A stretch of 64,000 bases of DNA, from the NCBI RefSeq assembly GCF_013408335.1, contig NZ_JACBZR010000001.1, forward strand, positions 2,232,001 to 2,296,000, read 5' to 3'. This document shows positions 8,119 through 15,340 of the stretch, piece after piece. How positions within the stretch are numbered: the stretch's first letter is position 1; each line of letters starts with the position of its first letter. A program made the translations under genes and the position numbers. Source of the stretch: Nocardioides panzhihuensis (GTDB lineage: Bacteria > Actinomycetota > Actinomycetes > Propionibacteriales > Nocardioidaceae). Under the pieces are notes generated by a model, which was given only the letters and a program-made list of their open reading frames with translations, did no database searches and had not been told where the DNA came from.

Positions 8119-8127
8119 GCGTGTCTC

Positions 8128-9735
8128 CTAGGCGCCCAGGATCAGGTCGGCGGCGCGCTCGCCGATCATGATCGACGGCGCGTTGGTGTTGCCTCCGGTG
8201 ATCGAGGGCATCACGCTCGCGTCGGCGACCCGCAGGCCGTCGATGCCCTTGACCCGCAGCGACGGGTCGACCACCGCCCGCTCGTCCGATCCCATCCGGC
8301 AGGTGCCGACGCCGTGGTAGACGCTGTGCACGATGTTCGGGAGCAGCTCACGGGTGGCCTCGGCGCCGGCATGATCCGGGCCCGGCGCGATCTCGCCCTC
8401 GTTGTCGCCGAGACCCACCATCATCTCGCGCACCTTCGCGATCCCGCCCAGGAGCACCTCGGTGTCGTTGCCCGCGGTCAGATAGCCGGGGTCGAGCAGT
8501 GGGTGCGCGAGCGGGTCGGCGCTGGCCAGACGTACGGTGCCCCGGCTCTCGGGATAGATCAGCGTCGGCAGGATGCACAGGCCGGGCTTGGCCGTCGGCG
8601 GCCGGATCGCCTTCTCGCCGTCCTGGTTCGGGAACGGGTAGACCCAGTAGAGGACGTGCAGCTGCAGGTCCGGGAGCCGGCCGGCCAGCTCGCTGCGTAC
8701 GAACCCGAAGGCCTCGAACTGCGACCCGGCCGCCCAGCCCTTGCGGGTGAGCAGCGACTTGGCGAAGCCCGCGGCGAAGTACGCCGGCGTGGGCCGCCGC
8801 AGCGCCGAGTCCATCCGGAAGGAGACCGGCACGAAGAGATGGTCGTGGAAGTTGTCGCCGACCGGGAGGTCCGCGTGGACCTCGATGCCGTGGTCGCGGA
8901 GGTGGTCGGAATGACCGATTCCGGAGAGCATCAGCAGGTGCGGCGAGCCGTAGACGCCGGCCGAGACGATCACCTCGCGCGAGGCCCGGATCGTCTGCTT
9001 CTCGCCGTCGGCGCCGACGACCTCGACACCGGTTGCGCGCGAGCCCTCGATCCGCACCCGGGTGACCTGCGCCTTGGTCAGGATCAGCAGACTGTCCAGA
9101 GGCGCTTCACGCAGGTAGGCCTTGGAGGCCGAGAAGCGGCGCCCCTCGGAGGCGCTCAGCTGGACGACGCCGACGCCCTCCTGCTCCTTGCCGTTGTAGT
9201 CGTCCAGGGCACTGACGCCGAGCCGCTTGGGTGCCTCCTCGAGCCAGGTCTGCGTGGCCGGGGTGAGGTCCTTCTGGTAGCGCACCTTCACCGGTCCGCC
9301 CTCCCCGCGGAACTCGTCCGCGCCACCTTCGAAGTCCTCCATGCGCTTGAACGCCGGGAGCACGTCGTCGTAGGACCACCCGGTCGCGCCGTCGGCCGCC
9401 CAGTCGTCGAAGTTCTGGCGGTTGCCGCGCACCCAGAGCATGCCGTTGATCGAGGACGAGCCGCCGAGCACCTTGCCGCGGGTCATCGGGATGACCCGGT
9501 CGAGCGCGGCGCTCTGCGGGACCGACTTGTAGCCCCAGTCGACCAGCTTCTTCAGCTGCGGCGTGGAGAGCATCGCGGCGACGGCGCCGGGGAGCTCGAG
9601 GAGGTTCTTGATCCCGAAGGCGGTGTCCTTGGTGCCCGCCTCGATCACGATCACGCTGGCACCGCTCTCGGCCAGCCTGCGCGCGGTGGCGCAGCCCGCG
9701 CTCCCGGCTCCCACGACGATGTAGTCGGCTTCCAT
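8128..9735 (-). CDS. GMC-family FAD oxidoreductase (choline dehydrogenase-like)
   Basis: A 535-residue glucose-methanol-choline oxidoreductase that oxidises an alcohol using FAD. The N-terminus has YIVVGAGSAGC as the FAD-binding turn, then GGSSSINGMLWVRG (GMC signature 1), SAGVYGSPHLLMLSGIG (signature 2), and the C-terminal YHGVGTCRMGSDERAVVDP with the catalytic His and a final Asn in GGNTNAPSIMIGE. ATG 9735 is preferred to GTG 9741 because the GGGAGAGAG ribosome site is eight bases from the ATG but only two from the GTG. It is read from a promoter at the KstR-type operator 9774-9787 and leads into the enoyl-CoA hydratase gene. It is not the mycobacterial cholesterol oxidase ChoD as far as can be judged; the substrate is unknown. 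Confidence 0.92.
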   Translation of the reverse strand: MEADYIVVGAGSAGCATARRLAESGASVIVIEAGTKDTAFGIKNLLELPGAVAAMLSTPQLKKLVDWGYKSVPQSAALDRVIPMTRGKVLGGSSSINGMLWVRGNRQNFDDWAADGATGWSYDDVLPAFKRMEDFEGGADEFRGEGGPVKVRYQKDLTPATQTWLEEAPKRLGVSALDDYNGKEQEGVGVVQLSASEGRRFSASKAYLREAPLDSLLILTKAQVTRVRIEGSRATGVEVVGADGEKQTIRASREVIVSAGVYGSPHLLMLSGIGHSDHLRDHGIEVHADLPVGDNFHDHLFVPVSFRMDSALRRPTPAYFAAGFAKSLLTRKGWAAGSQFEAFGFVRSELAGRLPDLQLHVLYWVYPFPNQDGEKAIRPPTAKPGLCILPTLIYPESRGTVRLASADPLAHPLLDPGYLTAGNDTEVLLGGIAKVREMMVGLGDNEGEIAPGPDHAGAEATRELLPNIVHSVYHGVGTCRMGSDERAVVDPSLRVKGIDGLRVADASVMPSITGGNTNAPSIMIGERAADLILGA

Positions 9736-9773
9736 GTTCACTTCTCTCTCCCGTTGATCCCTTCCGCAAAGAC

Positions 9774-9787
9774 TAGAACACGTTCTA
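9774..9787. promoter_or_regulatory. KstR-type operator between two divergent promoters
   Basis: TAGAACACGTTCTA is a perfect palindrome and a full match to TNNAACNNGTTNNA. The TA at each end begins a -10 box: TACTGT at 9786-9791 for the rightward LLM operon and TAGTCT (minus strand, 9770-9775) for the leftward GMC operon. One bound repressor would therefore block both promoters. Confidence 0.9.
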
Positions 9788-9797
9788 CTGTTGTGTC

Positions 9798-10634
9798 ATG
9801 CGCCACGGCATCGTCCTGTTCACCTCGGACCGCGGCATCGCGCCCGCCGAGCTAGCCTCCGCCGCCGAGGAGCGTGGGTTCGACACGTTCTACGTGCCCG
9901 AGCACACCCACATCCCGGTGCGTCGCGACGCCCTCCATCCCACCGGCGGCACCGATCTCCCCGACGACCGCTACCTGCGTACGCTCGACCCCTGGGTCAC
10001 GCTCGGCACCTGCGCCGCGGTGACCTCGAGGATCGGGCTCTCGACGGCGGTCGCACTGCCGGTCGAGTCCGACCCGATCACGCTGGCCAAGACGATCGCG
10101 ACCCTCGACCACCTCTCCGGCGGCCGGGTCTCGCTGGGGGTCGGCTTCGGCTGGAACACCGACGAGCTCGCCGACCACGGCATCCCGGGCGACCGCAAGC
10201 GCACCGCGCTGAAGGAGTATCTCGAGGCGATGCGGGCGCTGTGGACAGAGGAGGAGGCGGCGTACGAAGGCGAGTTCGTCTCGTTCGGTCCGTCGTGGGC
10301 CTACCCGAAGCCGCCACAGGGCCGCATCCCGACGATCGTCGGCGCCGGCGGCGGCCCCAAGACGCTGCGCTGGATCGCTCGCAACGCCGAGGGCTGGATG
10401 ACGACGCCGACCGAGGCCGGGATCGGCGACAAGGTGAAGACGCTCCAGGACGAGTGGGAGTCGGCCGGACGTGAGGGCAAGCCCGAGGTCCGTGTGCTCG
10501 TCGCGAAGCGGCCGACGGCCGATGACCTCGCCGAATGGTCGGTCGCCGACGAGCTGATCTGGGGCGTGCCCGACGCCGAACCGGCCGGCGTGCTCACCTA
10601 CCTCGACAAGCTGGCCGGACGCGTCATCTCATGA
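9798..10634 (+). CDS. LLM-class F420-dependent oxidoreductase
   Basis: A 278-residue luciferase-like monooxygenase-fold enzyme, of the class that in Actinobacteria mostly uses coenzyme F420. It shows FYVPEHTHIP near the N-terminus, GTCAAVTSRIGLSTAV, LDHLSGGRVSLGVGFGWNTDE (the typical LLM central signature), and GRIPTIVGAGGGPKTLRWIARNAEGW. The ATG at 9798 lies six bases after the -10 box TACTGT (9786-9791) with no ribosome-binding site, so the mRNA is probably leaderless. It opens an operon with the NTF2-like and RpiB-like genes (ATGA overlap with the next). KstR control makes a steroid intermediate a likely substrate; the reaction is unknown. Confidence 0.9.
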   Translation: MRHGIVLFTSDRGIAPAELASAAEERGFDTFYVPEHTHIPVRRDALHPTGGTDLPDDRYLRTLDPWVTLGTCAAVTSRIGLSTAVALPVESDPITLAKTIATLDHLSGGRVSLGVGFGWNTDELADHGIPGDRKRTALKEYLEAMRALWTEEEAAYEGEFVSFGPSWAYPKPPQGRIPTIVGAGGGPKTLRWIARNAEGWMTTPTEAGIGDKVKTLQDEWESAGREGKPEVRVLVAKRPTADDLAEWSVADELIWGVPDAEPAGVLTYLDKLAGRVIS

Positions 10635-11083
10635 GTGACATCCGTGAGATCGAGCAGCTCAAGTACCGCTACGTACGCTTCCTCGACACCAAGCAGTGGG
10701 ACGAGTTCGCCACCTGCTTCAGCGACGCCGCCACCGCCGACTACGCCGGGCTCTCCTTCACCTCGCCCGGCGACCTGGTGGACTACATGCGCACCAACCT
10801 GCCCGCGGAGATCATCACGATGCACCATCTCCACCACCCCGAGATCACGATCGACGGCGATGAAGCCACCGGCCGCTGGTACCTCTACGACAAGGTCTTC
10901 GCTCCCGCCTTCGAGTTCGCCCTCGAGGGCGCCGCCTTCTACGAGGACCGCTACGTCCGTACGCCGCGGGGCTGGCGGATCGCCCACACCGGATACCAGC
11001 GCACATGGGAGCTCACCACCAGCCTGAAGGACCAGCCCAGCGCGAAGCTAGTCGGACCCGGCGGACCGTCCACGCACGCCTGA
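10631..11083 (+). CDS. NTF2-like protein of KstR-controlled operon
   Basis: A 150-residue SnoaL/NTF2-fold protein: helices in IREIEQLKYRYVRFLDTKQWDEF, then ATCFSDAATADYAG, the strand-rich HHPEITIDGDEATGRWYLYDKV and the closing YEDRYVRTPRGWRIAHTGYQRTWE. This is the layout of the SnoaL-like family containing dehydratases and isomerases. It begins at ATG 10631 inside the ATGA overlap with the LLM gene and its TGA abuts the RpiB-like gene. An active-site carboxylate could be the Asp in TADYAG, but this is a guess. Together with the LLM enzyme it may act on a ring or side-chain intermediate. Confidence 0.82.
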   Translation: MSDIREIEQLKYRYVRFLDTKQWDEFATCFSDAATADYAGLSFTSPGDLVDYMRTNLPAEIITMHHLHHPEITIDGDEATGRWYLYDKVFAPAFEFALEGAAFYEDRYVRTPRGWRIAHTGYQRTWELTTSLKDQPSAKLVGPGGPSTHA

Positions 11084-11103
11084 TGACCGGTAGGTTCGGA
11101 CAC

Positions 11104-11517
11104 ATGCGGATCGTGTTCGGAGCCGACGACGAGAACGAGACCACCCGAGCCGTGCTCGCCGCGCTCCGGGAGCGTGGCGAGGTCGAGATCGTGACCGACG
11201 ACTCCTGGCCGGACCTCGGCTCCGGCATCGGCCGCGCAGTGGTCGAGGGCCGAGCCGACGTCGGCGTGGTGATGTGCTGGACCGGCACCGGCACGGCGAT
11301 CGCCGCCAACAAGGTCCCCGGCGTCCGCGCCGCCCTAGCCTGGGAGCCCTGGATCGCCCGCGGCGCCCGGCTGTGGAACGACGCCAACGTCCTGGCGATG
11401 AGCCTCAAGCGGCTCGCGCCCGACGTCGCGGTCGAGGTCACCCAGGCGTTCCTCGACGAGACCATCCCCGACTCGGACGAGGCGGCGGCCATCCGCCGCC
11501 TCGACGAGCTGCCCTGA
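11104..11517 (+). CDS. RpiB/LacA/LacB-family sugar-phosphate isomerase-like
   Basis: A 137-residue protein of the RpiB/LacAB fold: MRIVFGADDENETTRAVL at the N-terminus, GRADVGVVMCWTGTGTAIAANKVPGVRAAL as the signature containing the catalytic Cys in VMCWTGTG, and NDANVLAMSLKRLAPDVA. Normal RpiB begins MRIxxGxDHxG; here the His that opens the furanose ring is replaced, since the segment reads ADDENETT. ATG 11104 matches the family start; an upstream ATG at 11083 overlapping the previous stop would add seven residues. It is the third gene of a KstR-type operon, so either the substrate is not a pentose phosphate or the gene is there for another reason. It converges on hsaB. Confidence 0.82.
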   Translation: MRIVFGADDENETTRAVLAALRERGEVEIVTDDSWPDLGSGIGRAVVEGRADVGVVMCWTGTGTAIAANKVPGVRAALAWEPWIARGARLWNDANVLAMSLKRLAPDVAVEVTQAFLDETIPDSDEAAAIRRLDELP

Positions 11518-11527
11518 GGCGGGTAGG

Positions 11528-12133
11528 TCAGCCCAGCTCGCGGTAGCCGCTTCGGAAGAAGAGCAGCGGCTCGGTCGCGGCACCCTCCTCGAGGTCGAGG
11601 ACGCGGCCGACGACGAGGTAGTGGTCGCCCTCCTCGTGGACCGAGTGGACCGCGCAGTCGAGATACCCGATCGCACCGGACAGGTGCGGGTCGCCGTGAT
11701 GCGGCGACGGGGTCCAGGAGATGTCCGCGTACTTGTCGGCAGCCCGCGAGGCGAACTGGTTCGAGACCGCCTCCTGACCTGCGGCGAGGATGTTGACCGA
11801 GAAGTGCCCGGCACGACGGATCCGCGCCCAGGCGCGCGACGACTTGGTCGGCGCGAACAGGATGAGCGGCGGCCGCAGCGACACCGACGAGAACGACTGG
11901 CACGTCATCCCCACCGGTCCTTCCGCCGTCTGCGCCGTGATCACGGTGACCCCGGAGGCGAACCGGCCCAGCACCGTACGGAACAGGGCGTCCGCCTCCG
12001 CGTCGGAAGGGGTCTCCGGAGGAGACGGTGGCGCCTCGAAGTCGAAGCGACCGTGGAAGGAGTCGATCAGCTCCGGATGCGGCCAGCTCTCGGCGGCATC
12101 GGGAGACATCCCATCAGGCACCTCTATACGCAT
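11528..12133 (-). CDS. hsaB: HsaB, flavin reductase of 3-HSA monooxygenase
   Basis: NAD(P)H:flavin reductase that supplies reduced flavin to HsaA during ring A/B breakdown of cholesterol. The 201-residue protein has an extra N-terminal 45 residues, then the FMN reductase-like core: FRTVLGRFASGVTVITA, GPVGMTCQSFSSVSLRPPLILFAP (the flavin-binding loop), SRAWARIRRAGHFSVNILA and GAIGYLDCAVHSVHEEGDHYLVVGRV. It is the last gene of the leftward hsaA-hsaD-hsaC-hsaB operon, six bases after hsaC, the same order as M. tuberculosis Rv3570c-Rv3567c. The family and role are well supported by context. Confidence 0.93.
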   Translation of the reverse strand: MRIEVPDGMSPDAAESWPHPELIDSFHGRFDFEAPPSPPETPSDAEADALFRTVLGRFASGVTVITAQTAEGPVGMTCQSFSSVSLRPPLILFAPTKSSRAWARIRRAGHFSVNILAAGQEAVSNQFASRAADKYADISWTPSPHHGDPHLSGAIGYLDCAVHSVHEEGDHYLVVGRVLDLEEGAATEPLLFFRSGYRELG

Positions 12134-12139
12134 ACCCGA

Positions 12140-13039
12140 TCACTGGCCTACGCCGAAGTCGTGACCCCAGTACGAGACGGCGGTGGACTCCCGGGCGACC
12201 CACCTCTGGTCGTCGACCTGCAGGCCCTCGGTGCCGAACTCGATGTCGAAACCACCCGGTGACTTCACATAGAAGGAGACCATCTCGTCGTTCATGTGCC
12301 GCCCCAGCGTCGCCGACAGCTTGGCGCCGTGCTTCGTCACCCGCTCCAGCGCTCGGCCGACGTCGTCGAGCTTGTCGACCTCGAGCATGATGTGGACGCA
12401 CTTGGAGTCGTTGGGGAACGGCAGGAACGCCAGCGAGTGGTGCCGCGGGTTGATCCCGAGGAAGCGCAGCCAGATCTTCGTACCGGGCTCCTTGCCGGCG
12501 AACTCACCGGGCATGCTCATCGAGTCCCGCAGGCGGAAGCCGAGTGTGTCCCGGTAGAACTCCAGCGCCTCGACGTCGTCGGAGACCGGGATGACCACGT
12601 GGCCCATCCCCTGCTCACCGGTCACGAAGGTGTGGCCGTAGGGCGAGACCGCGGGACGCCGCTCGTAGGTGATGCCATGGAAGAGCTCGAAGACGTTGTC
12701 GAAGGGGTCGCGAAAGCGCAGCATCTCCTGGACCCGCCGCTCGGCGAGCTCCTCGGGAGTGCCGTCCTCCACCTCGACACCGGCCTTCTCCAGGTGCTCG
12801 CGAGCCTCGGCCAGCGCGGTGTGGTCGGCGACCTCCCAGCCGACGCAGGCCAGCTGGTCCACCTCGCCCGGCTCGATCACCAGCCGGGCCGAGACCTCGT
12901 CGATGCGGTAGTAGAGGTGATCCGGGTTCGGGCCCTTGGCCGTCACCAGCCCGAGGACCTTCTCCGCGAACGTACGCCACGCCTCCAGGTCGGTGCTGGT
13001 GACGCGTACGTAGCCCATCGACTTCAGGTCGATCGTCAT
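12140..13039 (-). CDS. hsaC: HsaC, iron-dependent extradiol dioxygenase
   Basis: Cleaves the catechol ring of 3,4-DHSA (the ring A product) between C4 and C5 using Fe(II) and oxygen. The 299-residue type I extradiol enzyme has two vicinal-oxygen-chelate halves. The expected metal ligands are His147 in GMGHVVIPV, His216 in KCVHIMLEV and Glu267 in GGFDIEFGT, one or two residues off the M. tuberculosis numbering. His201 in NPRHHSLAF is the conserved second-sphere acid/base. It begins in an ATGA overlap with hsaD and is followed closely by hsaB. Its length and ligand spacing match the family. Confidence 0.96.
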   Translation of the reverse strand: MTIDLKSMGYVRVTSTDLEAWRTFAEKVLGLVTAKGPNPDHLYYRIDEVSARLVIEPGEVDQLACVGWEVADHTALAEAREHLEKAGVEVEDGTPEELAERRVQEMLRFRDPFDNVFELFHGITYERRPAVSPYGHTFVTGEQGMGHVVIPVSDDVEALEFYRDTLGFRLRDSMSMPGEFAGKEPGTKIWLRFLGINPRHHSLAFLPFPNDSKCVHIMLEVDKLDDVGRALERVTKHGAKLSATLGRHMNDEMVSFYVKSPGGFDIEFGTEGLQVDDQRWVARESTAVSYWGHDFGVGQ

Positions 13040-13968
13040 GACTTCTCCTCGGGAGTACGTTCGCGGTGCCGCTTCAGGCTGTGCCGTTTCAGAAACGTGA
13101 CAGCGATCTCGCGGAACTCGTCGGCGGCCTCGATCTGTGCCCAGTGCCCACATCGCGGGAAGACATGCAGCTGCGCCTTGGAGATCAGCTTCAGGGCGGC
13201 GAGCGCGCCGTCGAGCGGGTTGACCCGGTCCTCGCGTCCCCAGGTGAGCAGCGTGTGGTGCTTGAGCTGGTGCGCCTCGCGCCACAGCATGCCGTCCTCG
13301 GCGGTCTCGGGGTTGTAGAACGACCACCCCATCGACGCCATCGCCTCGCGCGCGCCGGGTTCGGTCGCATCGGCGAAGCGCTCCTCGACCAGCTCGTCGG
13401 TGACCAGCTTCTGGTTGACGACCATGGTCGAGATGAACGCCCTGAGCGCCTCCCTCGTCGGGGTGCCGGAGAAGTCCATCAACCGCTGGACGCCCTCGGT
13501 CGGGTCGGCGTGGAAGAGGTTGAGCGAGAGTCCGCCCGGCCCCATCAGGACGAGCCGCCCCACCCGGTCGGGGTAGGTCAGCGCGATCCGCATCGCCGTC
13601 CCGCCGCCGAGCGAGTTGCCGAGCAGGTGCACCTTCTCCAGGCCCAGCTCGTCGAGAAGGGCGATCACGGCATCGCCGGCGAACCTGTAGTAGTTGCCCA
13701 CCACCGGCGGCTTGTCGGAGGCGCCGAAACCCGGCTGGTCGACCAGGATCGTGCGGAAGTCGGCGGCGAAGCCCTCCAGGGCCGAGCCGAAGTTGGACCA
13801 CGACGAGGCGCCGGGCCCCCCGCCGTGGAGCATCACCAGCGGGGTCTCGACAGGCTCGACCACCGAGGAATCCCGGGTGTCGAGGTCGTAGTAGCGCAGC
13901 GAGATCTCGCCCGCTGCCTCGGTCTTGATCCGAACGTCGTGGGCGACGTCATCCTTCGACAGCGCCAT
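13036..13968 (-). CDS. hsaD: HsaD, meta-cleavage product hydrolase
   Basis: Alpha/beta hydrolase that cuts the C-C bond of 4,9-DSHA to HHD and a steroid C/D-ring acid. The 310-residue protein has HGGGPGASSW (oxyanion), GNSLGGG with nucleophile Ser119, Asp247 in WGREDRVNP and His275 in CGHWAQIE. Residues 36-43 (VVEPVETP), just before the HGGG motif, are encoded by a copy of a dispersed repeat (13843-13864) and have no counterpart in the mycobacterial protein as remembered. It overlaps hsaA by one base and hsaC by four. Function is well supported. Confidence 0.95.
   Translation of the reverse strand: MALSKDDVAHDVRIKTEAAGEISLRYYDLDTRDSSVVEPVETPLVMLHGGGPGASSWSNFGSALEGFAADFRTILVDQPGFGASDKPPVVGNYYRFAGDAVIALLDELGLEKVHLLGNSLGGGTAMRIALTYPDRVGRLVLMGPGGLSLNLFHADPTEGVQRLMDFSGTPTREALRAFISTMVVNQKLVTDELVEERFADATEPGAREAMASMGWSFYNPETAEDGMLWREAHQLKHHTLLTWGREDRVNPLDGALAALKLISKAQLHVFPRCGHWAQIEAADEFREIAVTFLKRHSLKRHRERTPEEKS
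13843..13864. repeat. Dispersed GAGCCTGTCGA-type repeat inside hsaD
   Basis: The sequence CTCGACAGGCTCGACCACC (with two further G/T bases upstream) shares its 11-base core with the repeats at 30068 and 39617. It lies in frame within hsaD and gives the extra residues VVEPVETP. Confidence 0.55.
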
Positions 13969-15161
13969 CAGTACATCCCCGGGTCGACCTTGTGCCCGAA
14001 CTCGGAGGCGCCGTACATCTGCAGCGCCCGCTCCGGGTCGTTGGCAGCGTGGACACGACCTGCGTGGGCGTCGCGCCAGGCGCGCTGGAGCGGGGTGCCG
14101 TTGGCCAGCGCCCGGCCTCCAGAGGCCTCGAAGAGGAGGTCGATCGCGTCGATCGCCCGCTGCGTACCGAGGACCTGGTCGCGGCGGATCCGCAGCCGCT
14201 GGGTGATCGGGATCTTCTCACCACGGGCGACGTGGGCCTGCTGCTCGCGGATGTTGCCCATCAGGAGTGCCCAGGCGGCGTCGATGTCGGAGGAGGCCGT
14301 CGCCACGCGCACCGCGGCGAAAGGGTCGAGCGAGGCCTTCTCGCCGTACGAGGCGCGGACCCGGTTCTGCTGCATGGTCACGTGCTCGTCGTACGCACCA
14401 CGGGCCATGCCGATGATCGGCGTGGTGATCGTGGTGGTGAACAGCGAGTGGAACTGCAGCTTGTAGAGGTCGCCGGTGTTCACGGCCTGCCCCGGGCCCT
14501 TGCACCGTCCGGTCTCCGCCATCGAGAGGGTGAAGGTCTCCGGGATGAAGACGTCCTCGACCACGATGTCGTTCGAGCCGGTGCCGGCCAGACCGACGAC
14601 GTTCCAGACGTCGACGATGTCGTAGCGCTCGCGCGGCACCAGGAACGTACGGAAGTCGACCACCTGGCCCTCGTCGTTGAAGACGAGGCCACCGAGGAGC
14701 ACCCAGGTGGCGTGCGCGCAGCCGGAGGAGAACGACCAGCGGCCGGAGAGGTTGAACCCACCCTCGGTGAGCGAGGCCTTGCCCATCGGGGCGTAGGAGG
14801 ACGAGACCCGGGTGTCGGGGTCCTCACCCCAGACCGCCTGCTGGGCCTCGTCGTCGAAGAGGGCGATCTGCCAGGGGTGGACGCCCAGGACACTGGAGAC
14901 CCAGCCGGTCGAGCCGCACGCCGAGGCGATGTCACGCACACAGGTGTAGAAGTCGACCGGGTCCGCCTCGAGGCCGCCGAAGCGGACAGGCTGCAGCAGC
15001 TTGAAGAAGCCGACCTCCTCCAGCTCCTTGACGCTCGACTCGGGAACGACCCGAAGACGCTCGGTCTCCTCGGCGCGTTCTCTGATCGTGGGCAGCAGGT
15101 CCTGCACCCCGTCCCTGACGGATTGTGCGTCCTTGTTAGGGCGCTGTGTCGGTTCGCTCAC
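13968..15161 (-). CDS. hsaA: HsaA, 3-HSA 4-hydroxylase oxygenase component
   Basis: Flavin-dependent monooxygenase that hydroxylates 3-HSA to the catechol 3,4-DHSA, using flavin reduced by HsaB. The fold is that of acyl-CoA dehydrogenases: GGLEADPVDFYTCVRDIA, CGSTGWVSSVLGVHPWQIALF, SSSYAPMG, SGRWSFSSGCAHATWVLLGG, GLAGTGSNDIVVEDVFIP and the C-terminal FRDAHAGRVH-like WRDAHAGRVHAANDPE. The start is set at GTG 15161, seven bases after AGGAAGG, giving 397 residues, near the 394 of M. tuberculosis HsaA; ATG 15179 lacks a ribosome site. It is the first gene of hsaADCB and faces kstD across two KstR-type operators. Confidence 0.95.
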   Translation of the reverse strand: MSEPTQRPNKDAQSVRDGVQDLLPTIRERAEETERLRVVPESSVKELEEVGFFKLLQPVRFGGLEADPVDFYTCVRDIASACGSTGWVSSVLGVHPWQIALFDDEAQQAVWGEDPDTRVSSSYAPMGKASLTEGGFNLSGRWSFSSGCAHATWVLLGGLVFNDEGQVVDFRTFLVPRERYDIVDVWNVVGLAGTGSNDIVVEDVFIPETFTLSMAETGRCKGPGQAVNTGDLYKLQFHSLFTTTITTPIIGMARGAYDEHVTMQQNRVRASYGEKASLDPFAAVRVATASSDIDAAWALLMGNIREQQAHVARGEKIPITQRLRIRRDQVLGTQRAIDAIDLLFEASGGRALANGTPLQRAWRDAHAGRVHAANDPERALQMYGASEFGHKVDPGMY

Positions 15162-15234
15162 CGCTCTGCCTTCCTGCATGGTGTCCCAGATGTCGTCGGG
15201 CGGCGCGGTTCGTGCGCTGCCGATGGATCAATAC

Positions 15235-15248
15235 TAGAACACGTTTCA
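15235..15248. promoter_or_regulatory. KstR-type operator, hsaA side
   Basis: TAGAACACGTTTCA matches TNNAACNNGTTNNA. On the minus strand its closing TA opens the -10 box TAGTAT (15231-15236) for the hsaADCB operon, leaving a leader of about 65 bases before the hsaA start. Confidence 0.88.
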
Positions 15249-15293
15249 GTTTTGTCGAGTCTTCGGGCATGTTTCGTCGACTGTCGTCTATGG

Positions 15294-15307
15294 TAGAACG
15301 TGTTTCA
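15294..15307. promoter_or_regulatory. KstR-type operator, kstD side
   Basis: TAGAACGTGTTTCA matches the consensus. A plus-strand -10 box TATGGT (15289-15294) shares the first base of the operator, so the operator covers the start of transcription about 40 bases before kstD. It is 59 bases, nearly six helical turns, from the hsaA-side operator. Confidence 0.85.
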
Positions 15308-15340
15308 GTTCTGGGACAGAGACCACGTTGAGGGAGCACC

